Source: Bacteroidales bacterium M2
Lineage (GTDB): Bacteria; Bacteroidota; Bacteroidia; Bacteroidales; Muribaculaceae
DNA length: 64,000 bases
Reading direction: 5' to 3'
Assembly: GCA_001689415.1 (NCBI GenBank)
Contig: LUJM01000014.1
Coordinates: 11,677-75,676, forward strand
Position numbers and translations under genes: made by a program. Below the pieces are notes generated by a model, which ran no database searches, had not been told where the DNA came from, and saw only the letters and a list, made by a program, of their open reading frames with translations. Positions 35,153 through 43,597 of this stretch are shown here, piece after piece (within the stretch, counting starts at the first letter, position 1; each line of letters begins with the position of its first letter).

Positions 35153-35881
35153 TCACTGTGCGCTTTCGGCAATCTCGCCGGGATGCTTCTCAAAATATTG
35201 GCGAAGTAACTCGCTGATATTAAAATAGTATCCTTTCGGACTTTGCGAATCTGCCGTCTTCACCTCTATGTAATCGTAGTGTGGAGGCTCGAATCGTTGA
35301 CTGGTTGCTATATGCTTCGACAGATTCAGGAAGTCGTACTCATGTTGTGGATAAACCACGACAAAGGCGTTGGCAGCATCAACCCCGGTACCCGACGCGG
35401 CAATTACAAGCAAGAGGTGATTGAGCTTATACTGCCATATTTTGGCAAGGTCGTATTTGCCGTTCTGCTCGTATACATATATGCGGTTGGTTAGCTGGCG
35501 CAGGTCTACAGGGTTGTCGTCAAGAACCTGCAATGCATAGTCAAGCATCTTGCCGCGGTCGGCGCGTGTGCGCTTTTCCTTGGCGTAGATAGGCATTAGC
35601 TCCTGAAGCAAGGCCGCATTGGGGGCTTCGCGGTAGGGGTCATAATCTTCCTGAAACATCGTTCCATAATAGAAGTACTGGAAGTCGGTATCTGTCATGG
35701 TAGTGTCGTTGGCATTGAAGGCCTTGAGCAATTTCGGATAATAATATCGCGAATTCTCGTCTATACTAGCCTTGGCTATGGCATCCATATCGGGCGGCCC
35801 GAGCTCGGCGCGGGCATTGGACTTGGCACTTGCACAAATACTCATTGCAAGACCTATGGCTGCGATAATGATACGTTTCAT
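35153..35881 (-). CDS. DUF4919-like secreted protein, unknown function
   Basis: Protein of 242 residues with a signal peptide (MKRIIIAAIGLAMSICASA), then a helical, aromatic-rich body (SRYYYPKLLKAFNANDTTMTDTDFQYFYYGTMFQ, DYDPYREAPN). It resembles the DUF4919 family of Bacteroidales. The start at 35881 is chosen because it begins the signal peptide and overlaps the upstream gene by four bases (ATGA). A longer frame reaching 36274 is only the opposite reading of the neighbour. The role is unknown. A tetratricopeptide-like helical fold is possible from the spacing but not proven. Confidence 0.75.
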   Translation of the reverse strand: MKRIIIAAIGLAMSICASAKSNARAELGPPDMDAIAKASIDENSRYYYPKLLKAFNANDTTMTDTDFQYFYYGTMFQEDYDPYREAPNAALLQELMPIYAKEKRTRADRGKMLDYALQVLDDNPVDLRQLTNRIYVYEQNGKYDLAKIWQYKLNHLLLVIAASGTGVDAANAFVVVYPQHEYDFLNLSKHIATSQRFEPPHYDYIEVKTADSQSPKGYYFNISELLRQYFEKHPGEIAESAQ

Positions 35882-36363
35882 AGGACCGATGCGATTGTTA
35901 ATGCCGCCATCGACACTGCCACCACTGAAGGCAGCCCTTTGGCGCACAGATATTGAACAAATGCTGACGATGATACGGCAATACGCGGGCCTTTGGGCGT
36001 GCGCATAAACGCAAACGTTCCCAGAAATGCGCCAACGGCGCCTCCAAGAATAATTGCCGAGGCTACCGGTGCTACGAGATAACCAAGTACAACACCTACC
36101 ACTGTTCCGCCTGCTACATATGAATGTCCCTGGCGCACTCCGGTCAAAGCCTTGGGCTGCAAGAAGCCAAGGCCGAGTACAATCAACGTAGCCACGCACC
36201 AGAATATTAAAACTTTCGATTCGAAGTAAGGAATTCCGGCAAAGTGCATGCTCAATATTGAGGCAAAGGCACAAACCACTGCCGGAAAGCGAGGTACGAA
36301 AGCACCGCCAACGCCGATGCCGGCAAGCACTAACGCAATTATTTCAAGTAAACTTAAATTCAT
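35878..36363 (-). CDS. DUF456-family membrane protein
   Basis: Protein of 161 residues with four to five hydrophobic segments (IIALVLAGIGVGGAFV, VLIFWCVATLIVLGLGF, GGTVVGVVLGYLVAPVASAIILGGAVGAFLGTF). The alternating glycine-rich helices fit the DUF456 family of small membrane proteins. It overlaps the DUF4919-like gene by four bases. A TAAATTTG box (36370-36377, minus strand) lies only 7 bases before the ATG, so the transcript might be almost leaderless, though no -33 box was seen. Function unknown. Confidence 0.75.
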   Translation of the reverse strand: MNLSLLEIIALVLAGIGVGGAFVPRFPAVVCAFASILSMHFAGIPYFESKVLIFWCVATLIVLGLGFLQPKALTGVRQGHSYVAGGTVVGVVLGYLVAPVASAIILGGAVGAFLGTFAFMRTPKGPRIAVSSSAFVQYLCAKGLPSVVAVSMAALTIASVL

Positions 36364-36387
36364 AACTCACAAATTTAATGAAAAAAC

Positions 36388-36421
36388 GCCAAAAAGAGCG
36401 AGACTTTACACTCTTTTTGGC
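36388..36421 (-). terminator. Terminator after the LRR protein gene
   Basis: GCCAAAAAGAG (36388-36398) pairs with CTCTTTTTGGC (36411-36421), 12-base loop. A-run before and T-run after make it usable in both directions; it is downstream of the minus-strand LRR gene and precedes the DUF456 gene. Confidence 0.7.
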
Positions 36422-36483
36422 ATTTTTTAAGTTATTTAATTCAGTAGACTACCTGATTTGGGACTGAGTCTATATTCTCATTT

Positions 36484-38718
36484 TCAATACAACATAACCT
36501 TTGCTGTGCGCTTGCCTCGGCGCTCGATATAGATGCCTTTGCCGGGTTTATCTACGCGTACACCCTGAAGGTTGTAATATAATGGTGATGCCATTTCTAT
36601 ATCTACATCTTCGATACCGCTTGTCTCGCCAAAGTACTGTACGGCTACCCTATTCTTAAGTTCATATACAGCCCAGTACTTGCCAAGGGCAATGCTTACG
36701 TCGCTTGAAAGGCAATGGTTGTGCTCTCGCTCATAGCTACTGTCATAGATGATAATCTGACCATAGTCTGCCTCTGTAAGACTTACAAGCGAGTTAATCA
36801 TCGCTGTCATATTGGCTCCGGTGATATTATTGCCATAGCATTGCACATGGCGCAACTGCGGGCACGACGAGAAGTCGAGTGAGGCAAGGTTGTTGCCATA
36901 GATATTGAGGGTCTTAAGATTGATACTATACGACAGGTCAAGGCTGGTAAGTTCGCATGCCACCATCATAAAGTATGTAAGGTGGGGTAGCTTGGTGATA
37001 TCGACTGTAGCAAGATCGCAGAGAGCGCCCTGGATTTCGGTAAAGTCGCCATACACACGAAATTCCTTGCCGGGTGTCACAGACAGCTGGAGCGCACGAC
37101 CTGTCCATTGCTGAATCTCGGCTCCTTCAACCACCGGCATCTGGCTTTCCGACACATTAGCTCCGGCAAATTCTATCTGTACCTGCGTTGCAGTAACTGT
37201 AGTACCGGCGAAATAAGGTGTAACTTCGTCGCCGCCGGGTTCGCTGCCTTCATACTTCTTGCCCATGCCGTAGTTACCTCCACCGAAGTAATCCCATACA
37301 CCCCAGCCTTTTTCTTTAGCTATTGCAACATCGGTAGTGGTAGCAACGTTATGCTCCGTTGTTGATTCGGTATCGATGATGCGGAGAATTCCATCCTTAG
37401 AGCTTGGCAATGACCGCATGAAGTTTGTCATAGCACTCCCCAAAAGGGCATTGTCGTAAATATTAATCTGACTAAGGGATGTACAGCCTTGAACTGTTGC
37501 AGTCTTAAGATTATTCTTATGTGCGTTGAGAGTGGTCAGTGTGGTGCAGTTAACTACACTCAAATATTCAATATTATTATCTGAGCAGCTGAGTTTGGTA
37601 AGTACAGGAGTGCCGAAAAAGCTGATTGAAGAAAGGTCGTTACCGTCGCAACCAAGCTCGGTTACATCGCCTACTATAGTCACTGTCTGCGATGCGATTG
37701 TATATTCGATAGCTTTGTCTGTTCCTACCTTGACCGGCTCGTTAAGGCCTTCTACGCGGATATCACCCGACGATTTAAGCTGAAGCGAAATCTTGTCGCC
37801 TACATTGCGCGTAGTTTTAAGGCTTATCTGATGCTTTTCGTTCACTGTGGGCTCCACATCGTAACCATAGTATACCTTACCTATCATACCGTTGCCTACC
37901 TCGCCGTCATACCAGTCGAGCACGCCCCAGTCCTTGCGGTCGTGAAGCAAGGCTACATTAGCGGCTGAGCAACGGTTACCGTCGGCCGGGTCAAGTGTGT
38001 TGACTATATAGAGAGCATAAAACGTCGAGCCTGTTGGCTTGGCGATAGTCTCACAAAAAGCATCCATATCTGCTCCGGCGATATTGTTGCCGAAAATTTG
38101 CAGCCAATCTATTTTATCGTTGACCGACAGGTCTACAAACTCAAATCTATTATTATTGAGTTTCAACGTTTTGAGACCGGCACAACCATCGAGCTCGATT
38201 TCGCTCAACAGATTGTGGCTAAGGTCGAGTTCTTCGAGCACGGGCTGAACGCCGACCACTACGGTGTGGAGCTTGTTGTCCGACAGAAGCACTCGCTCAA
38301 GCTTTGTATTTGAGGCAAGGTTGATTGCCTCTAAATTATTGCCGTGGGCATCGAGGTTGACCAGCTCGGGGCATGTACTCAGATCGATAGCCGACAACTT
38401 GTTGTTATAGCACTTGAGTATAAACAAATCCTTTTCTCCCTCGATTTTAAGAGAGGTCAGCTGATTGCCGTAAACCTCAAGCTGTGTCAGATTACCTTTC
38501 ACTGTGATAGTAGAGCCGGCTGCCTTAGACAAATATATGCCATACTCGCCGGTCCAGTCGGCTCCTTCGACAGTAACATCATCTACAAACGAAGGATAGA
38601 TACGCAATCTGGTGCCGGCCGGGGCATCGGTGGTCATTGTCACTGTCTGGGCTACGGTGCCGATTCCGGTAAAAGCCGCAAGTCCCACAAGGGCTGCGCG
38701 AAGTAATTGTTTCATCAT
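36484..38718 (-). CDS. Secreted leucine-rich-repeat protein with T9SS-type C-terminal domain
   Basis: Surface or secreted protein of 744 residues. A signal peptide (about 1-23) is followed by leucine-rich repeats of the BspA/internalin-like LxxLxLxxN type (for example LSDNKL, LDLSHNLLSEIEL, LKLNNNRFEFVDL). The body is built of three similar blocks. The first two end in a WGVLDWYDG (264-272) and WGVWDYFGG (472-480) linker, and the third in a related YWAVYEL segment. The C-terminus YYNLQGVRVDKPGKGIYIER resembles type IX sorting domains. The repeats suggest protein-protein or host binding. A possible -7 box lies at 38755-38762. Confidence 0.85.
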   Translation of the reverse strand: MMKQLLRAALVGLAAFTGIGTVAQTVTMTTDAPAGTRLRIYPSFVDDVTVEGADWTGEYGIYLSKAAGSTITVKGNLTQLEVYGNQLTSLKIEGEKDLFILKCYNNKLSAIDLSTCPELVNLDAHGNNLEAINLASNTKLERVLLSDNKLHTVVVGVQPVLEELDLSHNLLSEIELDGCAGLKTLKLNNNRFEFVDLSVNDKIDWLQIFGNNIAGADMDAFCETIAKPTGSTFYALYIVNTLDPADGNRCSAANVALLHDRKDWGVLDWYDGEVGNGMIGKVYYGYDVEPTVNEKHQISLKTTRNVGDKISLQLKSSGDIRVEGLNEPVKVGTDKAIEYTIASQTVTIVGDVTELGCDGNDLSSISFFGTPVLTKLSCSDNNIEYLSVVNCTTLTTLNAHKNNLKTATVQGCTSLSQINIYDNALLGSAMTNFMRSLPSSKDGILRIIDTESTTEHNVATTTDVAIAKEKGWGVWDYFGGGNYGMGKKYEGSEPGGDEVTPYFAGTTVTATQVQIEFAGANVSESQMPVVEGAEIQQWTGRALQLSVTPGKEFRVYGDFTEIQGALCDLATVDITKLPHLTYFMMVACELTSLDLSYSINLKTLNIYGNNLASLDFSSCPQLRHVQCYGNNITGANMTAMINSLVSLTEADYGQIIIYDSSYEREHNHCLSSDVSIALGKYWAVYELKNRVAVQYFGETSGIEDVDIEMASPLYYNLQGVRVDKPGKGIYIERRGKRTAKVMLY

Positions 38719-38754
38719 AGTCTTAAGCTACAGGTTCTAAATGATTAAATCATC

Positions 38755-38762
38755 GCAAAAAT
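38755..38762 (-). promoter_or_regulatory. Candidate -7 element of the LRR gene
   Basis: The minus strand reads TATTTTTG (TAnnTTTG pattern), 36 bases before the LRR ATG. A TTTG at 38778-38781 is only 15 bases further up, too close for the usual spacing. Nothing else was found in the 314-base gap 38719-39032 apart from the terminator below. Confidence 0.35.
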
Positions 38763-38966
38763 AGCTAATATTTCATTCCAAAGCTATAGTTGACGTAAAA
38801 ATAATACTAAAAAGTTAGAACTATCGCCATTTTTCTCCCAAATTGCTCCGTTTACAAAGCCCAAGCTAAAACCATAATTTTTGTCCCATGCGCTGAGATT
38901 TAGCGAAGCTTCTCTCAAGAAAGCCCAGCAAAGCCCCTATTAGACCTATAAGCCCAATCCCAATAT

Positions 38967-39001
38967 AAAAAGCCCCCGGAGAAGGCACAACCTCTCCGAG
39001 G
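38967..39001 (-). terminator. Terminator after the PL9-like gene
   Basis: On the minus strand CCTCGGAGA and TCTCCGGGG pair (one T:G wobble), followed by GCTTTTT. It lies about 30 bases after the stop of the polysaccharide lyase gene. Confidence 0.7.
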
Positions 39002-39032
39002 ACTTGTACTTATCTATAGACCGACCGGTCAG

Positions 39033-40463
39033 TTAGCGTACATAAACCTTCTTAGAACCACGCACATAGATACCTTGTGAAGGATTCTCTACAGGCACTC
39101 CGCTGAGGGTATAGTAGTGACCCTCCCCCCCTACCGAAGCCTCAAGGTCGTCGAGGCCGGCTGATGTATCAAACTTGTAGCCAACGCCCATAGCTTTGAG
39201 GGGCGATGTCTCGCGAAGTTTGAGGAATGTGATTTCGGGCAGAGAACCATCTGCTTTGCGCGGACGGAGCAACTGGCTTGAATCAAGGCTCTCGAAATCT
39301 GAATCTGAAACCGATACCGAAGGCAGGAACGTATTATTCTCCAATATGCACAAATCCATATTGATATTAACACAATTGGCATCAGCAAGAGTCGGTTTGT
39401 ACGACAGATTGTTGCGCAGGTGGTGCTCATAGCCATCAACATCCACAGCCTCTTCTATCGACTTACGGTTGACCATGTTGAAGTTACGCTTGTTGCGGTA
39501 CGAGGTATTATTGCTGAAATCGAGACCGCCGAGGTGGTGGTTAGCATAGAATCCGGCCTGCTTGTTTGACCACGCTAGGCAGTTTGTAACCACGTTGCGA
39601 GGTGCGATTGTTCCGGCTTTTACTGTTGATTTCATACCAAAACCGCCTGATTTGAAACCTGTACCGTCGCCTCGTGATACGCGGTCGGCATCGTAGCCGT
39701 TTTCCCATGCCCAGCAGTTCTCTATTGTCACCGCCGCGTGGTTGTTGATCAAGTCGTAGCCGTCATCGCTATTGCGCCATGCGCGGCATCCGTAAATCCT
39801 ATTGCCTGTATAGTTGGTATTATTGAGGTGGAAACCGAATCCGTCGCAGTTACCGCCTGCGCCGCCTTCTGATACAGGGTCGTAGTTATTGTATGCATCG
39901 CAATTCTTCACCAGGTTGTTAGAGCCTCGGGTAGCATATACGCCGATACCCATACCGTCGTGCATGTTCACTCGCTCGATTATACAGTTCGAACCGCCGA
40001 AAAGACCCACGTTTATACTCTGTGTATGACCGGTCTGTGTCACCTGTATGCCTACGATATCGAAATCGCGAAGGTGCCAGTAGTTGCCCTTAAGATAGAA
40101 ACCGCACACGCGGGCTTCGCGCTTAACTTCCGATAGGTCGATAGTTACCTTCTCGCCGGGCACACCGCTGATAGTTATTGGCTTACCTGCTGCGCCGCTG
40201 GTGGCGAGGTTGTACACACAGTCGTAGGCTCCCTCAGCGCCTTCGCGCATAATATCATTCTGTGCAGGCTTGTGAGTTCCGCCAAGAAGCCAAATGGTAT
40301 CACCGGCGCGGGCCGATTCGATTGCCTTGCGGATTGTGCCGTAAGGGGTGGCCTGCTGGCCGTTGTTGCTGTCGCTGCCGGTAGGGGATACATAGTACTC
40401 GGCTGCAGATACCGGCATCAGCGCCGACAAAAACAATGCTGTAAAAATTATAAGCTTTCTCAT
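39033..40463 (-). CDS. PL9-like polysaccharide lyase (right-handed beta-helix) with T9SS-type C-terminal domain
   Basis: Secreted protein of 476 residues with a signal peptide (about 1-20) and a parallel beta-helix of the PL9 family, calcium-dependent pectate or rhamnogalacturonan lyases. Calcium-site candidates are D189, D207 and the SDDGYD motif (232-237). The catalytic lysine equivalent lies in GFKSGG (K271), and the NNHAAVTIENCWAWENGYD and NVVTNCLAWSNKQAGFYANHH segments are typical. The tail ends YTLSGVPVENPSQGIYVRG..., a type IX sorting-like region. Substrate specificity is not fixed by the sequence; pectin is a family-based guess. A promoter was not found. The nuoN terminator is upstream. 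Confidence 0.85.
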   Translation of the reverse strand: MRKLIIFTALFLSALMPVSAAEYYVSPTGSDSNNGQQATPYGTIRKAIESARAGDTIWLLGGTHKPAQNDIMREGAEGAYDCVYNLATSGAAGKPITISGVPGEKVTIDLSEVKREARVCGFYLKGNYWHLRDFDIVGIQVTQTGHTQSINVGLFGGSNCIIERVNMHDGMGIGVYATRGSNNLVKNCDAYNNYDPVSEGGAGGNCDGFGFHLNNTNYTGNRIYGCRAWRNSDDGYDLINNHAAVTIENCWAWENGYDADRVSRGDGTGFKSGGFGMKSTVKAGTIAPRNVVTNCLAWSNKQAGFYANHHLGGLDFSNNTSYRNKRNFNMVNRKSIEEAVDVDGYEHHLRNNLSYKPTLADANCVNINMDLCILENNTFLPSVSVSDSDFESLDSSQLLRPRKADGSLPEITFLKLRETSPLKAMGVGYKFDTSAGLDDLEASVGGEGHYYTLSGVPVENPSQGIYVRGSKKVYVR

Positions 40464-40480
40464 AAGTATTTGGTATTAGA

Positions 40481-40511
40481 AAGGGGCGTTCCGAGGTTCG
40501 GGACGCCCCTT
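40481..40511 (-). terminator. Terminator of the nuo-atp-nuo operon
   Basis: AAGGGGCGT (40481-40489) pairs with ACGCCCCTT (40503-40511), with further CCG/CGG pairs inside. On the minus strand the stem is followed by TTTCTAATACC. It lies 25 bases after the nuoN stop. Confidence 0.7.
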
Positions 40512-40535
40512 AAATTATCATTGATTCAAAGCCAA

Positions 40536-42014
40536 TCAACCGATAAAGAATGCATTCATCTGGCTGGTGGCTGTGAGATCGAGCAACGAGCTATAGAAGT
40601 AGCTTACAATACCCAGTACGAGGATACCGCCTACGGTAATCCAAAGTCCGAGACGCTCGCTGAATGCCGAACGGAAGTTGGCAATCTTGCATTCATCCTC
40701 GCTGATAAACATCGCTTTTACTACAAGAAGGTAGTAGTAGAGCGACACGATAGTATTGATCAACGCGATAAGCACAAGCACGTAGATTGCAACCGAACCC
40801 TGGTTGATAGCTCCGGTGAAGATGAAGAACTTCGAGAAGAAGCCTGCAAACGGGGGAATACCGGCGAGTGAGAACATTGCGAGCATCATAGCTACCGACA
40901 GACGCGGATTGGTCTTGTAAAGACCCTTGTAGTCGTCCATCGATACTTTGCCGCTTGCATTCTCGATTGCGCCAATCACACCGAAGGCGGCAAGGTTCGA
41001 GAAGATGTATACAAGCACGTAGTACATCAGCGCGGCAACACCCATGGCATTATAAGCGATTACACCAAGCATGATATAACCGGCCTGCGAAATCGACGAG
41101 AACGCCAGGAAACGCTTCATATTGCGCTGGCGGATTGCGAAGAGGTTACCTATGGTGATTGTAAGGATGATGAGCGCATAGAGCATCCACTCCCATACCT
41201 GTGAGTAAAGTGCGCCGAAAACCTGGCTAAGAACTACCAGGAACGCAAAAGCGGTGGCGCCCTTCGAGATTACCGACAAATACGATGTAACCGAGGTGGG
41301 GGCACCCTGATATACATCGGCGGTCCAGAGGTGGAAGGGTACAAGCGATAGCTTGAAGCCGATACCGGCGATCACAAATGCGATTGCCATAATCAGCAGC
41401 AGGCTCTGCTGAGAGGTGAGTGCAAAATAGATGTCGTTGAAGTACATCGAGCCGGTCAGACCATAGACAAACGACAGACCCATCATAAAGATTGCCGACG
41501 AGAACACTGCGGTGAGGATATATTTCACTGCGGCTTCGTGGCTCTCGTAGCGGTTCTTGTCGAGTGCTACCATGGCTGCAAGCGGAAGTGAGGCACTTTC
41601 GAGGCCGATGATAAACAGCAGGAAGTGACGGCCCGAAATCATCAGGTACATGCCGAAGAGTGTTACAAGCAGTAGCTCGTAGAACTCGCCGCGACGCATG
41701 GTCATCGCTTCGCTGTTTGTCCATTTGATTGACTGTATAAGCACTATCACAACACCTACATTCAGGATATTCTTGATAGCGGCAATTACCGGAGAGGTTA
41801 CATACATGCCCGCAAATGCCGATGTATCGCAGCACGGTGCAAGACAGCTGCTGCAGAAACCACCGAGGGTAACAAGCAGCATCAGTACTGTGCTAAAGAC
41901 GGGCAGACTTTTCTGAGCCCCTCGTGGCATGAAGGTGTCGTAGAGGAACACCAGCAGGAAAACGACCAGCAGGCCGATTTCTTGCTTCATAGCTAAAAAT
42001 TGTGAGTAATCCAT
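40536..42014 (-). CDS. nuoN: NADH-quinone oxidoreductase subunit N
   Basis: Proton-pumping membrane subunit of complex I, 492 residues with about 14 hydrophobic segments. It belongs to the antiporter-like family (NuoL/M/N). The LSLVPFHLWTADVYQGAPTSVTSYLSVISKG segment carries the conserved lysine and the discontinuous-helix histidine and proline. It is the last gene of the nuo-atp-nuo run, 20 bases after nuoM, and is followed by a hairpin terminator. Confidence 0.96.
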   Translation of the reverse strand: MDYSQFLAMKQEIGLLVVFLLVFLYDTFMPRGAQKSLPVFSTVLMLLVTLGGFCSSCLAPCCDTSAFAGMYVTSPVIAAIKNILNVGVVIVLIQSIKWTNSEAMTMRRGEFYELLLVTLFGMYLMISGRHFLLFIIGLESASLPLAAMVALDKNRYESHEAAVKYILTAVFSSAIFMMGLSFVYGLTGSMYFNDIYFALTSQQSLLLIMAIAFVIAGIGFKLSLVPFHLWTADVYQGAPTSVTSYLSVISKGATAFAFLVVLSQVFGALYSQVWEWMLYALIILTITIGNLFAIRQRNMKRFLAFSSISQAGYIMLGVIAYNAMGVAALMYYVLVYIFSNLAAFGVIGAIENASGKVSMDDYKGLYKTNPRLSVAMMLAMFSLAGIPPFAGFFSKFFIFTGAINQGSVAIYVLVLIALINTIVSLYYYLLVVKAMFISEDECKIANFRSAFSERLGLWITVGGILVLGIVSYFYSSLLDLTATSQMNAFFIG

Positions 42015-42034
42015 TGCAATTTATACTGAGGGGT

Positions 42035-43561
42035 TTACATTCCAAGCACGCGGAAGATTTCCGGAGTGAAGGTTGTATTGATCAGATTATTGAAGAAGTT
42101 CGGGAAGCAACCGATAGCGGCTACACAGAGGATAAGTGTAACTGTCGAGAAGCGTTCCCACCAGGTGGCGTCTGTCAGAGTACGGTGGTGGTCATCGTAA
42201 ACCGGGCCGAAGAGAAGCTTGCCTACTACGCGAAGGATGTAAACAGCTGTGATGACAATCGAGCAGCATGCGATGATTGTGAACACTAACTTGAGCGATC
42301 CGGCGCCGCTTAGATAATCTGCCATACCGGCCTGGAACGAACCTACGAATATTGTCATTTCTGCCACGAAACCGCTCAAACCGGGAAGACCGAGCGATGC
42401 CATACCGGCAATTACATAGCATACCGACAAGTAAGGCATTATCTGCATCATACCGCCCATTTCGGTGATTTCGCGGGTGTGTGTACGACCGTAAATCATA
42501 CCGATAAGTGCGAAGAACAAGGCTGTCATCAGACCGTGTGAGAGCATCTGCATGATAGCACCGGTCATAGCGGTTGAGTTAAGCATCAGGATTGCGAAAA
42601 GCACAAGACCGCAGTGTGATACCGACGAGTAAGCGTTGATATACTTGAGGTCGGTCTTGACGCATGCACAGAAAGCACCGTATACTACCGAGATACCGGT
42701 AAGTATCAAGAAGATGAACGAAAGCTCTTTTGCTGCGAAAGGCATCAGGTAGATAGCCACGCGGAAGCAGCCGTAACCACCAAGCTTCATCAGTACGCCC
42801 GCATGGAGCATCGACACTGCTGTGGGGGCCGAGGCGTGACCGTCAGGACTCCAGGTGTGGAAGGGGAACATTGCTCCAAGGACACCGAAACCTACAAAGG
42901 TCATCGGGAAGAGGAACTGCTGCCAGCCGTGGGGGATAGCATCGTATTTGGCAATCTCGAGGATATTCCAGGTCAGCTGGCTTCCTTCGGGAGCTGAATG
43001 ATAGTAGATACCGATGAGGCCGAGCATCAGGAATGCAGAGCCGCCCATAAGCATCAGGGTAAGCTTCATTGCCGAATAGTTCTTGCGGCCCGAGCCCCAT
43101 ACGCCGATGAGAAGGTACATCGGGATAAGAGCAACCTCATAGAACATAAACATCGTAAAGAGGTCTACCGAGATAAAGAAGCCGAATACACCGGTCGAAA
43201 GGAGTATAAGCCACAGGAAGAACTCTTTGGGCTGAGGAATTGTCCATGAGGCAAAGGAGCCTGCGAAAACTATTATCGACGACAGGATAAGCATCGCTAT
43301 CGAAATACCGTCGACACCTACGGCAAGGTTGATATGAAGGGGAGCGAACCACGACCATGAGCCGGTAAACAACATCGGCTCGGTATTACCGGTGGCTCGG
43401 ATTGCAAGGTACTCGACCAGCACATAAACCGACAGTGCCAGCAGTGCGATCGATCCTGTTACTGCTACCGCACGAATCTGCTTGATATTCTGGCATAGAC
43501 CCAGACCGATAAGCATAATCACCGGTATGACTACAAAGTAGATTAATATATTGGAAAACAT
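42035..43561 (-). CDS. nuoM: NADH-quinone oxidoreductase subunit M
   Basis: Second antiporter-like proton-pumping subunit of complex I, 508 residues. Its core has the conserved MFYEVALIPMYLLIGVWG helix with its key glutamate, and the FPFHTWSPDGHASAPTAVSMLHAGVLMKLGGYG segment, a hallmark of NuoM. The gene lies between nuoL (36-base gap) and nuoN. Confidence 0.97.
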   Translation of the reverse strand: MFSNILIYFVVIPVIMLIGLGLCQNIKQIRAVAVTGSIALLALSVYVLVEYLAIRATGNTEPMLFTGSWSWFAPLHINLAVGVDGISIAMLILSSIIVFAGSFASWTIPQPKEFFLWLILLSTGVFGFFISVDLFTMFMFYEVALIPMYLLIGVWGSGRKNYSAMKLTLMLMGGSAFLMLGLIGIYYHSAPEGSQLTWNILEIAKYDAIPHGWQQFLFPMTFVGFGVLGAMFPFHTWSPDGHASAPTAVSMLHAGVLMKLGGYGCFRVAIYLMPFAAKELSFIFLILTGISVVYGAFCACVKTDLKYINAYSSVSHCGLVLFAILMLNSTAMTGAIMQMLSHGLMTALFFALIGMIYGRTHTREITEMGGMMQIMPYLSVCYVIAGMASLGLPGLSGFVAEMTIFVGSFQAGMADYLSGAGSLKLVFTIIACCSIVITAVYILRVVGKLLFGPVYDDHHRTLTDATWWERFSTVTLILCVAAIGCFPNFFNNLINTTFTPEIFRVLGM

Positions 43562-43597
43562 CGTATTTACTGATTTTTATGTGTTTGCACCGTCTGG

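Noticed and set aside
35882..36274. N-terminal extension of the DUF4919-like protein to 36274
   Set aside because: It would overlap the whole DUF456 gene in another frame and place the signal peptide in the middle of the protein.
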